DNA from: DATAQC01 sp039649175
Lineage (GTDB): Bacteria; Actinomycetota; Acidimicrobiia; Acidimicrobiales; AC-14
Assembly: GCA_039649175.1 (NCBI GenBank)
Contig: JBBWZS010000168.1
Coordinates: forward strand, 1-20,115
Length of the DNA: 20,115 nucleotides
Direction of reading: 5' to 3'
How positions within the stretch are numbered: position 1 is the first letter of the stretch; each line of letters opens with the position of its first letter. A program made the translations under genes and the position numbers. Below, piece after piece: positions 1-6,911 of this stretch. The notes under the pieces are model-generated. The model ran no database searches, was not told where the DNA came from, and worked only from the letters and a program-made list of their open reading frames with translations.

Positions 1-32
1 TCGGCGCCGGGCACGCCGTGGGGCGTCGTGAG

Positions 33-1529
33 CTACCCGTCGGGAGCGAGGGTTGCCAGATAGCGGAGGGCGGAGATGCCGGGGAGGAAGAAGTAGCCCC
101 CGCCTCGCACGGTCACGAAGGTGGGGAGGCCGGTGACCCGGCGGCGGAGGGGGTCGGCCGGCAACGTGAAGGCCCCACCGTCGGGACGGTTGCCGACGAG
201 GGGGTCGACTTCGCCGGAGAGCCCGGCGAAGAAGGGGTTTCCCAGCCAGGTGTGCTGGACGAACTCGAACTGGCGCTCGATGTCGGCGTTGAGGCAGATG
301 AACACCAGGCCCCGCTCGGCGTCGGGCCCCTCTCCCGGTCGGCTCGGCGGGTCGACGAGGGGGAGCCCGTACGACCGGCCCCTCCGCAGGATGCGGTGGT
401 TCAGGTTCGACTTCCGGGCCCGTTCGGGATGGTCGGCCGACGAGTCGCGAGGGTTGGACCGCCGGACATGGGCTCCCAGCGGGCAGGCCAGGCCGGCCTG
501 GTCGACGTGGTACCCGAAGTCGTTGGCCCCCGCCGGGGCCTGGTCGGGCCGGTCGGGAGCGAGCACGAGGGGAGCGCCGTTGGGCCACCGGCCGACCAGC
601 TTGGCGGCGAGAAGCCCACCATCGACGCCGTCGCCAGGAGGGACAGAGCCGGGCGACTGGGTGAAGCGACGGAAGCCGGCAACGTCCTGGGCCAGTTGGC
701 GGAAGACGAGATAGGTGCCGCTCTGGCCCAGGTGGCGCCGCCCCCGCCCCGCCCACGGTGCGTCGGCCAGGCAGTGCGAGCGGTCCGACGCCGCCGCCAC
801 CGTCGGCCCCTCGGCCGGCTTGTCGAAGTTGTCGTCGTAGCCGAGCACGATCTCGCCGGGGTTCACCTCGGTCCATTTCCGCGGGGGCGCCGGCGCCGGT
901 GGGTGCACCGAACCCGTCGCCCGCGGCCACCCCTTCATCAGCGGCTGCGACAGCCCGTCGGCGAAGCCGAAGTGCTCGGTGCCCTTGTCGTCGAGGACCA
1001 CCCCGTCGATGGGGTCGCCCACCTCGGCGAAGGCGCCACCGGCCGTGTAGGCCGCACGGCGGAGGGCGTGCTCGGTGTCGAGCTCGTCGCCGTCGGCGGC
1101 GTACAGCATGACCATGAGGTGGATCTCGGGGTTGGCGGGTCCTCCCCAGCGCCACCGGGCCGGGTCGTTGGGCCCGTGGTCGCCGAGGATGCGCGAGCGG
1201 TGCGGGGTGACGATCCCTTCCTGTACGGGACGGGGGAACGTTGCCAGGGCCTCGGGTGGCAGTCCCAGCGCCTTGAGCCCGCTCCAGGTGAAGGCCAGGT
1301 TGAGGCATGGCCCGGTTTCGGCGTCACCCCGGTCGGAGGCGGTGCTGACGTCGCCGATCACCGACCCGAGCCACCGCCGGGCGGCACCGGCCCCCGCCTC
1401 GCCCGCGGCGACGGCGAGGAACACGTAGCGGGCGACCCGGTGGCGCCCGTAGGCCCGGGCCACCAGGCCCTGCATGTCGGCCACGTCCAGCGCCGGCGCC
1501 GGCTCGGGGGAGGGCTCGGGCCCGCTCAC
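33..1529 (-). CDS. DyP-type heme peroxidase
   Basis: This is a 498-residue dye-decolorizing (DyP) peroxidase, a heme enzyme that uses hydrogen peroxide to oxidise varied substrates. Visible signatures are the GFADG motif (residues 188-192, catalytic Asp191), the proximal heme-ligand region GAHVRRSNPR (His354), and a distal arginine in HRILRRG (about Arg382). The C-terminal ERQFEFVQ-W-NP block also fits the family. The length and the C-terminal blocks suggest the longer class V (C/D-like) DyPs rather than EfeB, but that is a judgement by eye. No Tat signal or membrane segment is visible, so it is probably cytoplasmic. The GTG start at 1529 was chosen because it forms a GTGA overlap with the upstream gene's stop and gives a plausible N-terminus; the same frame stays open upstream, but only as shadow sequence. 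It is the second gene of a coupled pair. The natural substrate is unknown. Family assignment is very secure. Confidence 0.93.
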   Translation of the reverse strand: MSGPEPSPEPAPALDVADMQGLVARAYGRHRVARYVFLAVAAGEAGAGAARRWLGSVIGDVSTASDRGDAETGPCLNLAFTWSGLKALGLPPEALATFPRPVQEGIVTPHRSRILGDHGPNDPARWRWGGPANPEIHLMVMLYAADGDELDTEHALRRAAYTAGGAFAEVGDPIDGVVLDDKGTEHFGFADGLSQPLMKGWPRATGSVHPPAPAPPRKWTEVNPGEIVLGYDDNFDKPAEGPTVAAASDRSHCLADAPWAGRGRRHLGQSGTYLVFRQLAQDVAGFRRFTQSPGSVPPGDGVDGGLLAAKLVGRWPNGAPLVLAPDRPDQAPAGANDFGYHVDQAGLACPLGAHVRRSNPRDSSADHPERARKSNLNHRILRRGRSYGLPLVDPPSRPGEGPDAERGLVFICLNADIERQFEFVQHTWLGNPFFAGLSGEVDPLVGNRPDGGAFTLPADPLRRRVTGLPTFVTVRGGGYFFLPGISALRYLATLAPDG

Positions 1530-2779
1530 AGCCGTCGCAACCACGCCTGGACCTCCTCCCCGTGCAAACGGGCGTACAGCCCTTCGCGCAGGGCCGTGTT
1601 GTTGTCGATGATCGGCATGGTCAGCTCCGGGTAGGCGCTGTACCAGGCGTCGGTCGGGCAGCCGTGGGCCCGGGCCCATTGCCGGAAGCGGGGCCCGTCG
1701 GCCGCGCCCGCGAAGGCCAGGAACCGGGTGCGGGGGAACTCCTCGGTGTTGCTCCACACCGCGGTCAGGCCGACCGAGGCCTTGTCGATGAAGTCGCCCA
1801 GGTAGCTCTCCCAGCTCCCGTCGAAGTTGGACAGGAACACCAGGTGGCGACCCTCGTCGATCAGCGACCAGTGGGCGAAGTGGATGCTGGGGATGCCGCC
1901 GAGGTCGCCGTGGGTGTAGGCCACCCGAGCGAGGAGGTTGAGGGCCCACAGCACGATGGGCAGCGTCGTCGCCCGCACGAAGCCGGGCTTGACCGCGATC
2001 ACGCTGGCCAGGTGGTTCTGGGCGGCGAGGTCCTCGCGCTCCTGCTGGGCGTTGACCCAGTCGGGGTCGGCCGGCCCCCTCTGGACCGGGTCGACGGCCT
2101 CCTTGACGCGCAGCACGGCGATCCACGCCGCCAGCACCGGGATCAGCAACGGCGACAGCAGGAGCGCTCCGGTGACGGCCGCCGCCAGCCGGCCCAGGTG
2201 GCCGCCGCGCTCGCCCCACGTCTGGCGGGGCGGAGTGACGGCCGCCCATGCGAAGCGGGGGTCCGCCCGCACGAAGTCCTGGATGGCGGCGCGCACCGCC
2301 GGGGGTGAGCCCGCCAGCCGCCCCGCCCCGTGCTCGGCGTCGATGAAGTCCTCGATGGCGCCGTGGAGGGCGGCCTCCTGGCGGATGCGCGCCAGGCTCC
2401 GGCCCGTGGCCCCCACGTGGTAGGCGCCGGGACGAACGACGTGGGCGCCGAGCCAAGCCACGACCTCTCCGGCGGAGGCGTCGACGGGGTAACCGACGCA
2501 GTGGGCGAACAGGGTGTCGATGCCCGTGCGCCCGTGGGCCACGAGGATGGGCAGCCAGTCGTCGAGGGGGCCGTCGACGTTGTTCTCGACGATCAGGGTG
2601 GGGGGCAGGCGGCTGCTCCCGAAGATCACCACACTGGCGAAGTGCAGCGAGGTGAACTGCCCGAAGCCCAGGACGGCGTTGGTGCCGGGGTCGGCGGCGA
2701 TCTCGGCGACGACGCCGCGCAGGCTGTCGAGGCGGTCGGGCGCGATCTCGGCCACGACCGTGAAGATGGTCTGGGTCAC
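1526..2779 (-). CDS. Unknown protein coupled to DyP peroxidase, internally duplicated, with a membrane segment
   Basis: I recognise no named function for this 417-residue protein. It has two similar blocks, residues about 4-98 and 257-349. Each runs from a beta-like strand (FTVVAEIAPDR; ASVIAVKPGFVR) through SLHFA or SIHFA to a NxDG or NFDG turn and ends in a YP or FP. This looks like two alpha/beta (ferredoxin-like) half-domains, the fold type also found in DyP peroxidases. Between them is a hydrophobic stretch (about 197-224) that could cross or enter the membrane. The GTG start at 2779 is favoured because GAAGG lies 7 nt upstream. The stop overlaps the peroxidase GTG by 4 nt, so the two are probably made together and may work together. 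It could be a membrane-associated partner or a degenerate DyP relative. The open reading frame is secure; the function is not known. Confidence 0.85.
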   Translation of the reverse strand: MTQTIFTVVAEIAPDRLDSLRGVVAEIAADPGTNAVLGFGQFTSLHFASVVIFGSSRLPPTLIVENNVDGPLDDWLPILVAHGRTGIDTLFAHCVGYPVDASAGEVVAWLGAHVVRPGAYHVGATGRSLARIRQEAALHGAIEDFIDAEHGAGRLAGSPPAVRAAIQDFVRADPRFAWAAVTPPRQTWGERGGHLGRLAAAVTGALLLSPLLIPVLAAWIAVLRVKEAVDPVQRGPADPDWVNAQQEREDLAAQNHLASVIAVKPGFVRATTLPIVLWALNLLARVAYTHGDLGGIPSIHFAHWSLIDEGRHLVFLSNFDGSWESYLGDFIDKASVGLTAVWSNTEEFPRTRFLAFAGAADGPRFRQWARAHGCPTDAWYSAYPELTMPIIDNNTALREGLYARLHGEEVQAWLRRL

Positions 2780-2819
2780 AGCCGGGCCTTCTTTCGACGT
2801 GAACCGACCGGCGGGATCC

Positions 2820-2825
2820 ACCGTA
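2820..2825 (-). promoter_or_regulatory. Possible -10 box for the DyP operon
   Basis: On the minus strand TACGGT (2825 to 2820) fits TAnnnT and would start transcription about 30-35 nt before the GTG at 2779. No convincing -35 hexamer was found. It is the best candidate in the divergent spacer, but weak. Confidence 0.25.
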
Positions 2826-2863
2826 GCCCCGGGCACTGACCGACCCCTGGACCCGACCGTCGA

Positions 2864-2881
2864 CCCGGAGCCGTCTCCGGG
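2864..2881. promoter_or_regulatory. Inverted repeat in the divergent tig / DyP-operon spacer
   Basis: CCCGGAG and CTCCGGG form a perfect 7-bp inverted repeat around the 4-nt spacer CCGT. It covers the place where a -35 element for the tig -10 box would lie, and is upstream of the minus-strand DyP pair. It could be an operator read from both sides or a DNA hairpin. It does not resemble CIRCE or HAIR heat-shock operators. Confidence 0.4.
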
Positions 2882-2896
2882 CCCGTGAGTCGCCCC

Positions 2897-2902
2897 TATA
2901 CT
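2897..2902 (+). promoter_or_regulatory. -10 box of tig promoter, near-leaderless
   Basis: TATACT lies 10 nt before the tig GTG at 2913. A start about 7 nt downstream of the box would leave a leader of only a few nt, which agrees with the lack of a Shine-Dalgarno sequence. No clear -35 hexamer is present. Confidence 0.6.
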
Positions 2903-2912
2903 CCGAAACCCG

Positions 2913-4250
2913 GTGAAGAGCACGTTCGAAGCACTCGACGACAACAAGGTGAAGCTCTCGGTCGAAGTCGACGAGAGCGAGGTCGACAAGGCTGTCGACG
3001 CCGCCTTCCGCAAGCTGGCACGCGAGGTTCGCATCCCCGGGTTCCGACCGGGCAAGGCGCCCCGCCGCCTCCTCGAGGCCCGCCTGGGCACCGAGACGGC
3101 CCGGCAGGAGGCGATCCGCGAGGCGCTTCCCGACTACTACGAGAAGGCGCTGCAGGAGAACGACGTCGAGCCCATCGCCCCTCCCGAGATCGAGATCACC
3201 GCCGGGCGCGACGCCGGTCCGGTGACCTTCGACGCGGTGGTCGAGGTCATGCCCCACATCCGGGTGGTCGGCTACGAAGGCCTGCGGGTGGCCCTGCCCA
3301 GCCTCACCGTCAGCGACGAGGAGGTCGATGCCCAGGTCGACCGCCTGCGTGACCAGTTCGGCGAGCTGCGCACCGTCAGCCGCCAGGCCCGCGCCGGTGA
3401 CCACGTCTCCATGGACCGCAAGGTCACCCGTCACGACGAGGTCCTCCTCAGCGCCGACGACGAGCTCTACGAAGTGGGCAAGGGCACCATCGTGGCCGAG
3501 CTCGACGACGAGCTGCGAGGCGCCAAGGCCGGTGACATCCTCAAGTTCAACGCCGCCGTGGCCGGCGAGGGCGAGGTCACCTTTCAGATCCTGGTCAAGG
3601 AAGTACGCGAGAAGGTCCTGCCCGAGCTCACCGACGAGTGGGCGAGCGAGGCCTCGGAGTTCGAGACGGTGGCCGAGCTGCGCGAGAGCCTGCGCGAGCA
3701 GAGCGACGCGGTCAAGCGCCTGGAAGCCGCCCTGGCCGTGCGCGACCGGGTCATCGACGCTCTCGTCGAGCTGGTCGACGACGAGATGCCCGAGGCACTG
3801 ATCGCCTCCGAGACCGAGCACCGCATCGAGATGCTGTCCCACCGCCTCAGCCACCAGGGCATCGACCTCGACGTGTTCATGAACGCCACCGGCCAGACCC
3901 GCGAGGACCTCCTCGCCCATCTGCAGGCCGAGGCCATCTCCGCAGTCAAGGCCGACCTGGCCCTGCGCTACGTGGCCGAGGCCGAGCAGATCGAGGTCAC
4001 CGACGACGATGTCGACGCCGAGATGGTCAACCTGGCCGAGCGCCAGAAGGTCGCCCCCGAGGAGATGCGACGCCGACTCGAGCGCGAAGACCGACTCTCG
4101 GAGGTACGCTCGGGCATACGGAAGTCGAAGACCCTGGAGTGGTTGATCGCCCACACTGAGTATGTCGATGACGAGGGCCGGGTGATCGATCGGTCCGAGC
4201 TTGAACTGTCCAGGTCGACGACATCAGACGAGCAGGAGACCCCCGAGTGA
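2913..4250 (+). CDS. tig: Trigger factor (ribosome-associated chaperone)
   Basis: Trigger factor binds the ribosome near the exit tunnel and shields nascent chains. The 445-residue protein has the N-terminal ribosome-binding domain with signature GFRPGKAP (residues 43-50), a middle FKBP-like domain (about 160-240) and a long helical C-terminal chaperone domain ending in an acidic tail. The FKBP-like part looks reduced: after GDHVSMDRKV the usual DG-FEGG stretch is replaced by a charged segment, and the usual IPGFE block reads IVAELDDEL, so prolyl isomerase activity is doubtful. The GTG start is supported by the family N-terminus and a -10 box just upstream. The gene heads the tig-clpP-clpX group, a common pairing of nascent-chain folding with proteolysis. 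Identity is secure. Confidence 0.96.
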   Translation: MKSTFEALDDNKVKLSVEVDESEVDKAVDAAFRKLAREVRIPGFRPGKAPRRLLEARLGTETARQEAIREALPDYYEKALQENDVEPIAPPEIEITAGRDAGPVTFDAVVEVMPHIRVVGYEGLRVALPSLTVSDEEVDAQVDRLRDQFGELRTVSRQARAGDHVSMDRKVTRHDEVLLSADDELYEVGKGTIVAELDDELRGAKAGDILKFNAAVAGEGEVTFQILVKEVREKVLPELTDEWASEASEFETVAELRESLREQSDAVKRLEAALAVRDRVIDALVELVDDEMPEALIASETEHRIEMLSHRLSHQGIDLDVFMNATGQTREDLLAHLQAEAISAVKADLALRYVAEAEQIEVTDDDVDAEMVNLAERQKVAPEEMRRRLEREDRLSEVRSGIRKSKTLEWLIAHTEYVDDEGRVIDRSELELSRSTTSDEQETPE

Positions 4251-4267
4251 CCCAGGGAAGCCCATGA
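4247..4267 (+). other. Six-codon mini-ORF bridging tig and clpP
   Basis: GTG at 4247 overlaps the tig stop (GTGA). Six codons (VTQGSP) later the TGA at 4265-4267 overlaps the clpP ATG (ATGA). It could allow stepwise reinitiation, but clpP has its own AGGGAAG Shine-Dalgarno, so chance is a serious alternative. Confidence 0.25.
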
Positions 4268-4899
4268 TCGAGCCCGTGTACAACTACATCGTCCCCACCG
4301 TCATCGAGCAGACCAACCGGGGCGAGCGGGCCTACGACATCTACTCCAAGCTGCTCAAGGAGCGCATCATCTTCCTGGGTACGCCGATCGACGACACCGT
4401 CGCCAACCTGGTGATGGCCCAGCTGCTGCACCTCGAGGCCGAGGACGCCGACAAGGACATCAACCTCTACATCAACTCCCCGGGCGGCGAGATCACCGGG
4501 CTGTTCGCCATCTACGACACCATGCAGTTCATCAAGCCCGAGATCGCCACCTACTGCATGGGCCAGGCCGCATCCGCAGCCGCCGTGCTGCTGGCGGCGG
4601 GCACCAAGGGCAAGCGTCACTCGCTGCCCCACGCCCGCATCCTCATCCACCAGCCCTACGGTGGGGCCGGCGGGCAGGCGGCCGACATCGAGATCCAGGC
4701 CAAGGAGATCCTGCGCATGCGCGAGCTCCTCGAGCGGGTGCTGGCCCATCACACCGGCCAGACCATCGAGAAGGTCGGCAAGGACACTGACCGCGACTTC
4801 ATCATGAGCGCCGACGAGGCGAAGGCGTACGGCCTCATCGACGAAGTGATCCTGACGCGCGAGCTGGATGAGGTTCCCCAGGTCGCAGGCGTCAGCTGA
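4264..4899 (+). CDS. clpP: ATP-dependent Clp protease proteolytic subunit
   Basis: ClpP is the serine peptidase barrel of the Clp protease; an AAA+ unfoldase such as ClpX feeds substrates into it. The 211-residue protein shows the full catalytic triad: Ser104 in GQAASAAAVLL, His129 in ARILIHQP and Asp178 in TDRDFIMS, with the conserved INSPGG at 70-75. The ATG at 4264 is preceded by AGGGAAG and lies 13 nt after tig. The AASAAAVLL stretch resembles actinobacterial ClpP2, while LPHARIL-HQP and AADIEIQA resemble ClpP1. Only one clpP sits between tig and clpX here, whereas many Actinobacteria have two in tandem. It should assemble with the ClpX encoded 16 nt downstream. Confidence 0.97.
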   Translation: MIEPVYNYIVPTVIEQTNRGERAYDIYSKLLKERIIFLGTPIDDTVANLVMAQLLHLEAEDADKDINLYINSPGGEITGLFAIYDTMQFIKPEIATYCMGQAASAAAVLLAAGTKGKRHSLPHARILIHQPYGGAGGQAADIEIQAKEILRMRELLERVLAHHTGQTIEKVGKDTDRDFIMSADEAKAYGLIDEVILTRELDEVPQVAGVS

Positions 4900-4915
4900 G
4901 GCTGGGGGGGAGCGG

Positions 4916-6190
4916 GTGGCCAAGTTCGGAGACGGTGGAGACCTTCTGAAGTGCTCCTTCTGCGGGAAATCGCAGAAGCAGGTGAAGAAGCTGATCGCCG
5001 GCCCCGGCGTGTACATCTGCGACGAGTGCATCGACCTGTGCAACGAGATCATCGAGGAGGAGCTGTCCGAGACCTCCGAGGTCCACTTCGACGAGCTCCC
5101 CAAGCCCCGGGAGATCTACGAGTTCCTCAACGACTACGTGATCGGCCAGGACCAGGCCAAGAAGATCCTCTCGGTGGCGGTCTACAACCACTACAAGCGG
5201 GTGCAGGTCGGGGGCCACGCCGACGCCGACGTCGAGCTGGCCAAGTCCAACATCCTCCTGCTCGGCCCCACCGGCTGCGGCAAGACGCTGCTGGCCCAGA
5301 CCCTGGCCCGCCTGCTCAACGTGCCCTTCGCCATCGCCGACGCCACCGCCCTCACCGAGGCCGGCTATGTGGGTGAGGACGTCGAGAACATCCTCCTCAA
5401 GCTCATCCAGGCGGCCGACTACGACGTCAAGAAGGCCGAGACGGGCATCATCTACATCGACGAGATCGACAAGATTGCCCGCAAGAGCGAGAACCCGTCG
5501 ATCACCCGCGACGTGTCCGGCGAGGGTGTGCAGCAGGCGCTGCTGAAGATCCTGGAGGGCACCACCGCATCGGTGCCGCCCCAGGGCGGGCGCAAGCACC
5601 CCCACCAGGAGTTCATCCAGATCGACACCACCAACGTGTTGTTCATCTGCGGTGGCGCGTTCGCCGGCATCGAGAAGATCATCGAGAACCGCACCGGTCA
5701 CAAGGGCGTGGGTTTCGGCGCCGACCTGCGGCGCACGGCGGAGAAGAACGTCGGCGTCATCCTGTCGAAGGTGCTGCCCGAAGACCTGCTGAAGTTCGGC
5801 CTCATCCCCGAGTTCGTCGGACGGCTCCCGGTCATCGGGGCGGTGTCCAACCTCGACAAGGAGGCGCTCGTGCGCATCCTCGTCCAGCCCAAGAACGCCC
5901 TGGTGAAGCAGTACCGCAAGTTCTTCGAGTTCGATGGCGTGGAGCTGGAGTTCGATGACGACGCCCTGGAGGCGGTGGCCGAACAGGCCCTGCTGCGGGG
6001 CACCGGGGCGAGGGGGCTGCGGGCCATCCTCGAAGAGGTCCTGCTCAACGTCATGTACGACCTCCCCAGCCGCAGTGACATCGGCAAATGCGTCATCGAC
6101 CGCTCGGTGGTGCTGGAGAAGGTCAACCCCACCCTCGTGCCCCGCACCGAACCCGAGCGCTCGACGCGCCCCCGCCGGGCGGCCTCATAG
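4916..6190 (+). CDS. clpX: ClpX AAA+ unfoldase
   Basis: ClpX unfolds substrates with ATP and threads them into ClpP. The 424-residue protein has an N-terminal zinc domain (Cys13, Cys16, Cys35, Cys38), Walker A GPTGCGKT (117-124), pore loop GYVG (150-153), Walker B IIYIDEID (178-185), the RKH pore loop (226-228) and a sensor-2 GAR motif near the C-terminus. The ClpP-docking IGF loop reads VGF (265-267), as in other actinobacterial ClpX. The GTG at 4916 was chosen because a GGGGGGAG Shine-Dalgarno precedes it and VAKFGDGGDLLKCSFC matches the usual start; the same frame is open farther upstream inside clpP. Identity is secure. Confidence 0.98.
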   Translation: MAKFGDGGDLLKCSFCGKSQKQVKKLIAGPGVYICDECIDLCNEIIEEELSETSEVHFDELPKPREIYEFLNDYVIGQDQAKKILSVAVYNHYKRVQVGGHADADVELAKSNILLLGPTGCGKTLLAQTLARLLNVPFAIADATALTEAGYVGEDVENILLKLIQAADYDVKKAETGIIYIDEIDKIARKSENPSITRDVSGEGVQQALLKILEGTTASVPPQGGRKHPHQEFIQIDTTNVLFICGGAFAGIEKIIENRTGHKGVGFGADLRRTAEKNVGVILSKVLPEDLLKFGLIPEFVGRLPVIGAVSNLDKEALVRILVQPKNALVKQYRKFFEFDGVELEFDDDALEAVAEQALLRGTGARGLRAILEEVLLNVMYDLPSRSDIGKCVIDRSVVLEKVNPTLVPRTEPERSTRPRRAAS

Positions 6191-6196
6191 TCGACA

Positions 6197-6222
6197 ACGG
6201 TTCTCCTGTCGCGGGGAGCCGT
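6197..6222 (+). terminator. Hairpin just after clpX (terminator or attenuator)
   Basis: ACGGTTCTCC pairs with GGGGAGCCGT over a 6-nt loop (TGTCGC): a 10-bp stem with two G-U pairs, 6 nt after the clpX stop. There is no U-tract, and the next gene's Shine-Dalgarno begins 5 nt later, so it may partly terminate or protect an upstream mRNA end instead of stopping all transcripts. Confidence 0.5.
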
Positions 6223-6239
6223 CAGAGAAGGAGACGCTT

Positions 6240-6854
6240 ATGGGAAGAACGGTGAAGTACGCGGTCGTTGCTGCTGTCGTCGGCGGTGGCGTGGTGGTCG
6301 TGAAGTCGATGCGCAGCTCCGAGCCGAACGCCGACCTGCCCCGCAAGGCGGCCACCGCCGCCGGCGCCGCGGCCGTGGCCGGTGGCCTGACCGGGCTGGT
6401 GCTCGACCGGCGCGGTCGCCGGCGGGCCAGTCGCCGGGCGGCCAAGGCAGTCAAGCGGTCGGCCGCCATCTCCCTCGGCCTGGCCGAGGTGGCGCGCGCC
6501 GCCGGGCCCGCCTTCGACGCCACCTCCAAGCGCACCCGCAAGGCGGCGGCCAAGGCGTCCAAGTCGGCCCGCAAGCGCGCCGACAAGGCGGCCAAGGTCG
6601 CTCGCAAGCGGGCCGGCAAGGCTGCGGGCGCGGCCCGGGCCGGAGCCGTCAAGGCCGGCACCTCGGCTCGCCGCCACGCCGGGCGGGCCGCCGAGGCCGC
6701 CCGCCCCACCGTCGGTGTGGCTGCCGAGAAGGCCCGGGAGCAGGCGGCTCGGGTCGCCGAGGTGGCGCTGCCCCGCATGGAGCAGGCCGCCGAGGTGGCG
6801 CGGGCCCAGGCACTGCGCTTCGGCGCCTCGGACTCGACCCGGCTGGCCAGCTGA
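6240..6854 (+). CDS. Histone-H1-like Lys/Arg/Ala-rich protein with N-terminal membrane segments
   Basis: No named family is certain for this 204-residue protein. Residues about 7-22 are a Val/Ala/Gly-rich hydrophobic segment, and 36-56 form a second, Ala/Gly-rich one. From 57 to about 155 the chain is rich in Arg, Lys and Ala with repeated ARKRA-KAA units (for example 110-116 and 121-127), like eukaryotic H1 tails or the basic tails of mycobacterial HU. The end (157-195) looks like amphipathic Ala/Glu/Arg helices. The sequence suggests a membrane-anchored protein with a nucleic-acid- or polyanion-binding tail; that role is inference. The ATG at 6240 has a strong AAGGAG 6 nt upstream, better than most genes here. 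It occupies the place of valS between clpX and folC in many Actinobacteria. Coding is well supported by the Shine-Dalgarno, composition and a clean stop. Confidence 0.8.
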   Translation: MGRTVKYAVVAAVVGGGVVVVKSMRSSEPNADLPRKAATAAGAAAVAGGLTGLVLDRRGRRRASRRAAKAVKRSAAISLGLAEVARAAGPAFDATSKRTRKAAAKASKSARKRADKAAKVARKRAGKAAGAARAGAVKAGTSARRHAGRAAEAARPTVGVAAEKAREQAARVAEVALPRMEQAAEVARAQALRFGASDSTRLAS

Positions 6855-6911
6855 GCCACCCGGGGCGCCGGCGACCCGGCATTTCCCCCCGGCCTTCCGC
6901 GCCCCCTACTC

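Noticed and set aside
1..32. Sequence beyond the peroxidase stop at the left edge.
   Set aside because: Too short to assign; no clear hairpin or gene end visible.
18..1634. A plus-strand frame opposite the DyP peroxidase.
   Set aside because: Residue content is Gly/Val/Arg/Glu-rich without motifs, while the minus strand carries the GFADG and proximal His motifs of DyP.
33..4154. A 4.1-kb uninterrupted minus-strand frame running through the peroxidase, its partner and antisense to tig.
   Set aside because: Only 33-1529 encodes recognisable protein. The rest is low-complexity Arg/Pro/His-rich or the antisense shadow of tig, as expected when stop codons are rare in GC-rich DNA.
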